Part shown: positions 8,212 to 16,000 of the stretch, piece after piece
How positions within the stretch are numbered: the stretch's first letter is position 1
Layout: each line of letters opens with the position of its first letter
DNA from: Acidobacteriota bacterium
GTDB taxonomy: Bacteria; Acidobacteriota; Holophagae; Acanthopleuribacterales; Acanthopleuribacteraceae
Direction: 5' to 3'
Assembly (NCBI GenBank): GCA_020637335.1
Contig: JACJWC010000020.1
Location: 26,577-90,576 of the forward strand
Length of the DNA stretch: 64,000 bases
Notes under the pieces: generated by a model
The model's input: only the letters and a program-made list of their open reading frames with translations
Database searches by the model: none
What the model was told of the DNA's origin: nothing
Position numbers and translations under genes: made by a program

Positions 8212-9764
8212 AATCTGCAGGGGGGATTGTTGGGAGTATGGAATCGGCAGGTGCGTTGTTTTGCAGGCCGGTGAGGAGGTGGTTGAGGTAGCGGTCGGGT
8301 TTCCAGCCGTTGGCTTTGGCCGTTTCGACCAAAGAGAACCAGGTGGCCAGGGCGTGGGCGCCGGCGGGTGTGTTGGCAAAAAGCCAGTTTTTGCGGCCGA
8401 GGGCAAAGGGGCGGACTTTGTTTTCCAGGGGGTTATTGTCGAGAGTCATGTACGGACTGCTCGCGTAGTTTTGGATATAGGGCAATGTGTCCAGTGCATA
8501 GCCAATGGCTTTGCCCAGCGATGTTTAGGTGGAACCAAAGCTTTGAGTCCGCGTATCTTGGTTTCCAGTGCCTGGAGCAGAGGCAAGACACTTTCGCTTC
8601 GCTTAGCCATTAATTCCTCGGCCGCTTGGCCACGTCCATCGCCTTCCTTTCGGCCTGATAGATGGCCTTAATGTCCTCGACGATTTCGTGTGCGTTGTCC
8701 AATGTCTTGGATCGTTTTTGGCCATGGCTCGGTTTAGCGGCCTCAAAGAACTTGCGGCGCACATGGGCCAGGCAGTAGACGTGCACCCAACCTTGCTCGG
8801 CCGCATCCTTGCCGTGCAGAAAGTGATAACCCTTGTACTCGTCCGTCTGCACATGGCCTTTGAAATTGGCCGCCAAATCCTTCGCCACCTTCGCACTGCG
8901 GGTTGGCTGATACCAATACAAGACGATTTCGGGCTCGCGTTCCGTTTTTTGCGGGTCCGGCTTGAGCGGTGGACCCGCTCGTAACAGCCACATGTGCGAT
9001 TTGGTCGTGTTTTTTCTGTTTTCTTCGTTCATCACCTGGATAGAAGTCTCATCCAGGTTGATAGCCGCCCGCTTTTTGGCCATTTCGGTCAGGATTTGCA
9101 CGATTTCGGCGCATTTTTCGGCCAAAGTGATCGTCCAACTGGCCATGGTGTTGCGATTCAGAGGAAATCCCATGCGTTCGAACTGTTTTTCCTGGCGATA
9201 AAACGGCAGGGAGTCGGCAATTTTGGAGGTCAGGATGTAGGTCATCAGGGACGGCGTGACCGGCGAATTATCGATCAAGGACGGCGGCAGCGGAGCGATG
9301 GAAACCGTTGGCCCTTCATCGTTTACACCCTGACAGGCCTTGCACGCGTATTTGTAGCGAATGTAGTGGATCGCCTTGATTTTGGCCGGAACATACTCGG
9401 TTTTCTTGGTCTCTTCCCGACCGATACGCACTTTTTCAGCCCCGCAACCGCAGTGTTTTTCGCATTCGGGGATGTCCAGCACGACCTCTTCGGTTTCCAG
9501 CTCAGGACTGACGCCTTTACGGCCCGGTTTCTTGCGGTTGTACTTGATTTCCTCGGTTTCCGGCTCTGGGCTAGGCCCAACGGGCTCCGCTTCAAACAAG
9601 GGCAACTGGTCGGCCGCTTCCGAGGAAGGCGCGAATTGACGCGCATTCATCAGGCGAATCTTTTCGCGCAGAAACTGGTTTTCATCCTCTAAAAAACTGA
9701 CTTTTTTCTGGGATTTTTCCAGTTCAGCTTTGGTGGAAATGAGTTCAGATACGACATCGACCAT
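8210..9764 (-). pseudogene. tnpC: IS66 transposase TnpC, two frameshifts
   Basis: The start is taken as ATG 9764 (MVDVVSELISTKAELEKSQKK), which opens a coiled coil. Zinc-finger-like CEKHCGCG and CKAC, the DDE region (AAINLDETSIQVM; HVQTDEYKGY; YCLAHVRRKFFEA) and the C-terminal DNNPLENKVRPFALGRKNWLF are all present. The frame is lost near 8613 (MDVAKRPRN-stop, where AEELMAKRSES continues in another frame) and again near 8520 (ALVPPK, then SLGKAIGYALDTL in the original frame series). The normal C-terminus is reached at 8210. Two indels make it inactive as written. Confidence 0.9.
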
Positions 9765-9786
9765 GCCGGGATTATAGCATGGCAAA

Positions 9787-9802
9787 TGTTCTACATGGAA
9801 CA
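9787..9802. other. parS-like 16-mer upstream of tnpC
   Basis: TGTTCTACATGGAACA differs from the general ParB site TGTTCCACGTGGAACA by two transitions and lies within extended inverted arms AAATGTTC/GAACATTT (9784-9805). It could be a degenerate parS or just an inverted repeat of the element. Function is inferred only. Confidence 0.3.
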
Positions 9803-9884
9803 TTTAAGTATCTGATAATAAATAATTTAACTAACATCTTGGCTCGATTCTTGCTCCCTTTTCAGTCTCCCTTTGCGCCTTTTT

Positions 9885-10229
9885 TCACGTCACCTGATGG
9901 TAATACAGCTTCTCGTGCGCCTGGGACACATCCAGTCCGGCCAATAACCAGGCAAGCGCACGTTGATCGATTTCAAGCACCTCCGCTTCGGTCTCTGGCC
10001 AACGGAACCGGTGTTCTTCCAACCGTTTCAGCCATAAACAGAATCCGTTCTGGTCCCAATAAAGAATCTTGATGCGGTCACGTAGCCGATTACAGAAGAC
10101 GAACAAATCGCCGCTAAAGAGATTCTTGCCCAACTGGCCCTCCACCAAGATCGACAATCCGTTGATCGACTTGCGCATATCGGTGTTGCCCAGCGCCAAA
10201 TACACCTTTCCCGATTCTGGCACCATCAT
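9885..10229 (-). CDS. tnpB: IS66 Orf2-like protein TnpB
   Basis: 114 aa, complete, with the family hallmarks: MVPESGKVYLALGNTDMRKSING, FCNRLRDRIKILYWDQNGFCLW and RFRWPETEAEV. It is an accessory protein needed for IS66 transposition together with TnpA and TnpC. It overlaps the tnpA stop by 4 bp. Tandem ATGs (10229, 10226) leave one codon of uncertainty at the start. Confidence 0.92.
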   Translation of the reverse strand: MMVPESGKVYLALGNTDMRKSINGLSILVEGQLGKNLFSGDLFVFCNRLRDRIKILYWDQNGFCLWLKRLEEHRFRWPETEAEVLEIDQRALAWLLAGLDVSQAHEKLYYHQVT

Positions 10230-10576
10230 TCCACCGCCTTCATCGCCCGCAGCACCGATACCAGGTGTTGCTCATCCACCCGCTCGGATGAAATTTCCAA
10301 AACAAAACGCCCCATTCGGATGGTCAGGCCTGCAACTGATCCAGAGCTTAGATCCTTTCCTGAGCTTTTTTCCTTGCCGAAATCGACCCCTGGCACAGGC
10401 ACCAACTTAGAAATGCGATTCTCAGCGTGTCTCGAGGCCCGGTAAAAAAATTGAGCGTAGTTCAGCCCGTGTTTCCGGCAATACGCGGCTTTACTCAAAC
10501 CACTCTTCGCCCAACCCTCTACCTCTTCTGCCCACGCCACCGCCGATCTCGGCCGCTCCTTAAACACCAACTTCAT
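10226..10576 (-). CDS. tnpA: IS66 accessory protein TnpA
   Basis: The start is set at ATG 10576 (MKLVFKERPRSAVAWAEEV), which follows a strong AGGAGGTG ribosome site; an upstream in-frame codon at 10639 adds 21 residues that read through the terminal region. The product is 116 aa with an HTH-like WAKSGLSKAAYCRKHGL segment followed by NYAQFFYRASRHA, as in IS66 Orf1 proteins. The first ~41 codons and the ribosome site are repeated twice further upstream in the tandem units. Confidence 0.88.
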   Translation of the reverse strand: MKLVFKERPRSAVAWAEEVEGWAKSGLSKAAYCRKHGLNYAQFFYRASRHAENRISKLVPVPGVDFGKEKSSGKDLSSGSVAGLTIRMGRFVLEISSERVDEQHLVSVLRAMKAVE

Positions 10577-11046
10577 CGGCCACCTCCTCTCAGGCAGCCA
10601 AATTAACACCCCCTCATCACCCCCGCCCAGATGCACCAAAACGACCGCTTACGCATAGTTCAGCCCGCGTTTCCGGCAATACGCGGCTTTACTCAAACCA
10701 CTCTTCGCCCAACCCTCTACCTCTTCTGCCCACGCCACCGCCGATCTCGGCCGCTCCTTAAACACCAACTTCATCGGCCACCTCCTCTCAGGCAGCCAAA
10801 TTAACACCCCCTCATCACCCCCGCCCAGATGCACCAAAACGACCGCTTACGCATAGTTCAGCCCGCGTTTCCGGCAATACGCGGCTTTACTCAAACCACT
10901 CTTCGCCCAACCCTCTACCTCTTCTGCCCACGCCACCGCCGATCTCGGCCGCTCCTTAAACACCAACTTCATCGGCCACCTCCTCAGGCAGCCAAATTAA
11001 CACCCCCTCATCACCCCCGCCCAGATGCACCAAAACGACCGCTTAC
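10455..11046 (-). repeat. Three tandem ~198-bp copies of the IS66 right end
   Basis: Units are 10455-10652, 10653-10850 and 10851-11046; the last is 196 bp because one CT is missing next to the ribosome site. Each unit contains the terminal repeat, the tnpA ribosome site and the first ~41 codons of tnpA. In the two outer units the reading frame ends at a TAA formed by the terminal repeat of the next unit (GCG TAA GCG), giving short truncated TnpA peptides. Confidence 0.92.
10649..10774 (-). pseudogene. Truncated tnpA copy in tandem unit 2
   Basis: It starts MKLVFKERPRS at 10774 after the same AGGAGGTG site and stops after GLNYA at the abutting terminal repeat. A third, equivalent copy lies in 10851-11046. 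If translated, the 41-aa peptide would keep the HTH-like segment only. Confidence 0.7.
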
Positions 11047-11231
11047 GAGTTTTTAAATGGGGTTGGGCCCCCTGGTATCATGGCCGCCTGCGGCGCGGCT
11101 AACGCCTTTTAACCGCCGCCGGCAAGATTGGGGGTCCAGGGGGCCGGGTCCCGATTTAAAAATTGGAGCGCCCGCTTTATGCTCATTTGGCGCTCCCCCA
11201 TTTTAGCGATACCGCCAATCCCTCCTGCCGT
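11047..11231. repeat. Long imperfect hairpin next to IS66
   Basis: This gene-free segment contains imperfect inverted arms at 11050-11075 and 11136-11162 (both with TTTTTAAAT near the outer edge and GGCCCCCTGG near the inner edge), then a second stem-loop from GGAGCGCC (about 11165) to GGCGCTCC. It could be a MITE or the end of another element; no gene is visible. Confidence 0.5.
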
Positions 11232-12074
11232 TCATGGTGACTCCAAAACGTTTTTCGAACGATCGTTTTTAGTTAGAGGCACATAGGGCTTTTGCCTAAG
11301 CGGAGTGAAGGCGCGTTGAGCGGCGGTTTTGACTTGGAACCAGTGCTGGCCGGCTTCGCGGGCCGGTTGCATTAGGCGTTTGACGTTGCCGGCCACGCGG
11401 TGGAAGCGTGAGCCGAAATGTTGGACCGTGTCCAGCCAAGCGGCTTGATCGATTTCCAGGCGCTCGAGGATGGCTTCGAAATGGGCGGGGATGGCGCCCG
11501 GTTTGTCTGCTCGAATTTGACGGCCGGTCCAATCCAACAAGGCCAGGAAATCGTCCAAGTCCAAGTTCAAGAAACCTTTACGCGATTCGTTGCTGCGAAT
11601 CGGGCAGAGCCAATCCGCTCGCTTCAGTTGGGCTTGCATCTCTTCAATTAACTGCGCCTGATCCAACGTCTGGTTCATTTTTAACGATTCTGGCAGTTGG
11701 GCCAGGTTCTGTCCAGCTTGGCGGGCCAGGATGCGGTCTTGAGCGGAGGTGTAGTCGGATTCTTCGGGCGTTTCGGCGATGCCGGCACGGATCGGGTTCA
11801 GATCTATGTAGGCGGAACAGGTCAAAATGGCGGCATTGTCCAGCAGAGCCACTGCGGTGTAACGGCCTTCCCAGAAACGACCCTTACAACCGTCTTCGCG
11901 ATTGGCTTTGCGTGCCACCCACTCGTTCAGACAGCGCATGACCCAGGAGATCGATTTATCCAGGGTCGGCCAGGAAATCCCTAAGCTTTCCGCTGCTTTT
12001 GAAACGCTATATCCTTGGTTTTTAACCAGCTTCACCGCTTCACACTTAAATTCATCCGTATACTTTTTGCTCAT
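11232..12074 (-). pseudogene. Chimeric ORF: IS3 OrfA N-terminus fused to RAYT-like C-terminus (copy B)
   Basis: 280 aa. Residues 1-40 are the IS3 OrfA start (MSKKYTDEFK...SWPTLDK), identical in type to the copy at 3060. From residue 41 the protein is RAYT-like: SISWVMRCLNEWVARKANR, CKGRFWEGRY, AYIDLNPIRAG, then the same C-terminal segment as copy A. The joint is at about 11954/11955 and the frame is kept across it. The RAYT HUH region is absent, so catalysis is not expected, but the product would join an HTH to a RAYT tail. It could be expressed from the IS3 leader. Confidence 0.8.
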
Positions 12075-12132
12075 TTCTTGTTTTCCCCCGTTCTATAGTC
12101 TCATGTGTCCTCTTTTCCGGGGGAGGGTCAAG
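11955..12132 (-). mobile_element. IS3-family left-end fragment
   Basis: It matches the left end and leader of the element at 2996 (GGAAAAGAGGACACATGAG and the following bases up to the orfA ATG) plus the first 40 codons of orfA. It is a remnant of the same IS type in opposite orientation. Confidence 0.8.
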
Positions 12133-12206
12133 CAGTCAAAATTATGGGTGTCCTTTATATCTATCTATTTTTAATTTTTTGAGTGTTTTGGTCTGGTGCG
12201 ATGAAA

Positions 12207-12629
12207 TCACCAAACTAAAATGCCGCCGGTCGTTTGATTTCCTTGATTGCTCCAAATCGTAACGTTCTCATCAAGAAGAACGAGAATATGAACCCAACCG
12301 AATCTCGATTCCCGAAAAAGACTGACATCCAAAAAAAGAATTGGATCTGAACATTTCAACAGGCAGTTCCGTATCCTAAATAAATCAAAATAATCTAACT
12401 TTTCCCCTATTTTTTTATATGATAATGTTGAATACACAATATCTGAAAACAATTTTTCAGATTTATTCTCAACAAAATCGTATGTATGGACAATCGCAGG
12501 CCAAAGAAAACCGTTCTCAGAAAAATTACAATTAACACCATCTAGCATACAGGAGTTTTTTGCGGATTCATCCTTTAAAACAATAACAGGCCCTGGCAAA
12601 TTTATTTTAGTTTCAGTTTTTACCCCCAT
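12207..12629 (-). CDS. Small protein, second immunity candidate of the RHS operon
   Basis: 140 aa, no recognised family and no signal peptide or membrane segment, so probably cytoplasmic. It overlaps the upstream gene by 10 bp, which suggests translational coupling, and lies at the end of the RHS operon. The C-terminal part (SRFGWVHILVLLDENV...GGILVW) looks like the same part of the neighbouring 139-aa protein (SRNGWVYVDVENDI...GVLIWG), so the two may be diverged paralogs. It is AT-rich, as is the RHS tip region. A small acidic-to-neutral cytoplasmic protein just after an RHS toxin tip is the usual position of immunity genes; the role is inferred from position only. Confidence 0.6.
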   Translation of the reverse strand: MGVKTETKINLPGPVIVLKDESAKNSCMLDGVNCNFSENGFLWPAIVHTYDFVENKSEKLFSDIVYSTLSYKKIGEKLDYFDLFRIRNCLLKCSDPILFLDVSLFRESRFGWVHILVLLDENVTIWSNQGNQTTGGILVW

Positions 12630-13039
12630 ATCAAGACACCACTCCTGGGAAAAGATTCAAAACCAGAATAGAAAGGAGAAATATCGTTTTCTACATCCAC
12701 GTAAACCCAACCATTCCTGGATTGATTCCTTTTCTTTACACTCACCTTAATCCCTTCTTCTAAATGACAAAGGTCAATAATATTCTGGAGTGATTTTACG
12801 TCATTAAGGCTTAGACCTCTTGATTCAATATAGCCAAGATCTAATTTATTAAACAGAGAGTTCAATTCAAAAAGCAAATCACTACTTGTCAAACTTGAGA
12901 TTTGTGCTGGAATTCCAATAAATTCATCAACCCCCCCGCAAAGAAAATCAAAACTTTTTATCGCCTTTAATCCGATATCAACATGGATACAAAGGCAAAC
13001 TCCTTGAATATTTGAAAAATCTACTACCAAGTATTCCAT
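12620..13039 (-). CDS. Small protein, first immunity candidate of the RHS operon
   Basis: 139 aa starting with MEYLVVDFSNIQG, after AAGGA at good spacing and only 15 bp after the stop codon of the RHS gene. It has no signal peptide or membrane segment and no family I recognise. The order RHS tip, then this gene, then its possible paralog, fits toxin-immunity organisation. An alternative is an unrelated cassette gene picked up with the tip. Confidence 0.65.
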   Translation of the reverse strand: MEYLVVDFSNIQGVCLCIHVDIGLKAIKSFDFLCGGVDEFIGIPAQISSLTSSDLLFELNSLFNKLDLGYIESRGLSLNDVKSLQNIIDLCHLEEGIKVSVKKRNQSRNGWVYVDVENDISPFYSGFESFPRSGVLIWG

Positions 13040-13054
13040 GTTTTTTCCTTAGTA

Positions 13055-16000
13055 TTATTGCTTCGGTTTTGTAACTAGTCTTGGTGGTGGTGTTATTAGA
13101 ATATAGCTGATTTTAACCCCATAATGTTCCGCAGCCGTGGGAAATCGATTATCACCTGTCAATGTTGGAATACCTAAGGACATCCCCGTTCCAAAAATTA
13201 ACCTATCATTTAGATTAGTTAATGCTCTGCCTGAATAGGGCAAGGCCATAATAACAGGGTTCGGGACATCGGGAACGATGGAGATCAGGGGAAGGCTAGC
13301 ATAAAACCTACCGATTTCGGTGGGAGTACCCATTGTAAGGATATTATTACTGGATTCAGCTAGTGCGGTAGTCGAAATAACAGGAGAATAATTTAAAAGT
13401 AACCAACTTGTTTTAAAATGAGCAATTTCCATATCTGAACTTAAAGCAATCATTGCGCCTGTATCTAGATTTAATTTTGGTTTTTGAATTTCGTCAGGTT
13501 TACTTTTGTCAGGCGGATTGTTTGGGGAAGGGGTAGGTATGGGAATCGGAATTGGTGCTGGGACTGGGTTTTTAGGTACAGGATTAGGTGTTGGTTTTCC
13601 TTGATTTTGAGGGGTTTGATAGTCCTCTGCCCAAGTTTCGGGGGGAAGCAAGTCTACCTCAGGACCTTTCCGCTGACTAATTTCCCACAAAGTATCAAGT
13701 GCCCATTCACCGAATCCTGTTTGGTAGTAAATGTAGGAGCCCGCCAAAAATCCTGAAACTGCTGACATAGCAACAAGGTTTGCCCCTGGAACCGTCATAA
13801 CAGCGCTTGCCGGAGCTGTAGCTAATCCTGTCGAGGCGCCTGCAGCCCCCATAGCCAAAACACCGCCATCCACATACTGACCATTATTGTCCACAAGAAG
13901 AATCGGATTGTTGCCCACGTAGCTGTAACTATTCCAAAACTCGGCATAGGGGTCGATTTGGAGGAAGCGGCCGAGGTCGGGTAGGTAGAGGCGGGCGCCG
14001 AAATGCATGCCGTCGTAATCCGGTTCGCGTTCCTGGCCGGTGTAACCGTGCGGCTGGCCGTTAAAATCGCCCACGTTGATGTCGCGTAGGATGTTGCCGT
14101 AGGCGTCCGTATCGCTGAAGGCCGTGAGCAGGTTGACCCCATTCGGGCCTGAGCTTTGGCTGTACAGATCGACGACCATGCGGGTCGAACCCAGATGGTC
14201 CTTCACGTATAGACCTGAGTAGCGTTTGGATTTGAAGCCAATGCGGTTTCCGCCGACAAACAGGTAGTTGCGGGTCATGCGACCAAATCCATCAAATTCT
14301 GCCATATTGTCGTTACCGGCTGGCAGGAAATGTGTCCATTCCGCCGTTCCGGCATTTTTGACAACAGATCGCGAAATGCGTGCTCCGCTGTGGTCATAGG
14401 TAAAGGTATGAACATCCGTTCCATCTTCGGTGTCTTGTTCCCAATGAGTTGCCTGGGTTTGGAAACGCCAATCGCCATATTCGAAGCTGCGGTCGCGGTT
14501 GGTGCCGCTGAACTTTTGTTCAAAGGCCAGGATGTTGCCATTGGCGTCGTAGGTGAAGGACGGGAATTCTTTGCCATCCATCTCCACCAAATTCCCATTA
14601 AATGGTGACAGATCAACCTGGGTCAATCGGTTGGAATTGGAAGCAATGATATGGGCCATCGAGCCAATCTGGTCAGCGCCTTGGGATTTCGGCACGTTGA
14701 GGCGATCCTCATACAAGCGGTTTCCGCTACGGTCGTAGCCGTAATGGTTGCTAAAGGTTTTTGGCGTTACGCCACCAGAATAAAAGCCCATAGTCGTTTG
14801 GGCATCGATTAACTGACCCCCCATGTCGTATTGATAGGTTTTGGTTAAAAGATCTTCTTCAGGGTTGGTGGGACTGTCATCTGGTCGGTAGGTTTCGCGG
14901 ATGCGGGTCAACATCCCGTCATAGCGTTTCAGAGGTTCTTCTCCACCACCGAGCAATCCCCCATTGCCGAAATAGTCGAATTCCTGTTTGAACAGGTTCT
15001 CGGAACCCGCCTTCAACTCGTAGTTCAGGTTCATGCCGCGGATATCGGAGAGGTAGGTGCCTTTCATATTGGCTTTGAGCGGATCGCCGTAAACCACTTC
15101 AATCACTTGGCCGGCCGGCCCATAACTGTAATTGGCCAGGGCGATGGCTTGTGTGTTGGAGAGGCTGAGATCTTCGCGAACCAAGGAACCTAACCAGGCC
15201 TGGGTGACGCCAATTTCACTGGTATTCCCTGCGGTATCGGAGGCCTGGTAAAGCAACTGGAGGTCCATGGTGGCTGGGACCGGGGTGAGATCGTAAATGG
15301 CTTCCACCCGGTTCCAATCATCGTAGGTCATGCCATAGGCCTGGCCGGAATACACGGAATACACCCGGGTCGGCAAATCGTTGGGATCGTATTCGGCCCA
15401 AGTGATTTTGGGTTCTACCAGTGATTCATGCAGGTAGACATGGCAGAGGATCCGACCTTTGCCATCGTAATAAAAACGTTCAGCGGAATGTTCGGATTGG
15501 ATCTGGCTGGCCAAGCCAAAATAGGAACCAAACGGGACAAGCGGATGATTAACATCGATAAATGGATTCTGAGCAGCCGAAATCGCTGGCCAGGCAGATT
15601 TGAAATGGGCAGGTAACGTGCTGGTTGGCAGGGCGTCATACCAGGACTGGGTAATCGTCCCGGTAATGGGGCTTAGACCGGAAATGGTGCTTTCGATCAA
15701 ACTGTCGATGGTCGCTTCGGATCCAGGCACGACCTGAGTTTTCAAGGTGCGACCGCGATCATCGTAAATCACTTCATTCCATAACATAGGCGATTGTGTG
15801 GCTTGAAGCGGACTTTGGGTGAATCGGACCTGGCCGATCAGGTTGTACTTTGTTTTGTAGAAGGTACCTGGGTCAGCATCCGGATCGGTCATTTTGATGA
15901 CCCGATTGTATCGATCGTAGGTATAGGCCACAGATAGGGCTTCAGCGCTGGTTTCTTTGCTCAGGTTCCAATTGTCAATAGAAGCCGGTGATCCGCCATC

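Larger units (their letters stand above)
8199..11046 (-). mobile_element. IS66-family element with triplicated right end
   Basis: The terminal repeat GTAAGCGGTCGTT is at 8199-8211, and its reverse complement AACGACCGCTTAC occurs at 10640-10652, 10838-10850 and 11034-11046. The gene order tnpA-tnpB-tnpC is standard for IS66. The 8 bases outside the two outer ends (GATTCTTC and GAGTTTTT) do not match, so no target duplication remains. The left end interrupts a RAYT-like remnant. tnpC is broken, so the copy is probably not autonomous. Confidence 0.85.

Noticed and set aside
8994..9692. 232-codon open frame on the plus strand
   Set aside because: It is antisense to tnpC of IS66, has no ribosome site and no protein-like motif; it arises from the codon bias of tnpC.
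11408..11941. 177-codon plus-strand open frame
   Set aside because: Antisense to the RAYT-like part of the chimeric ORF; no motifs.
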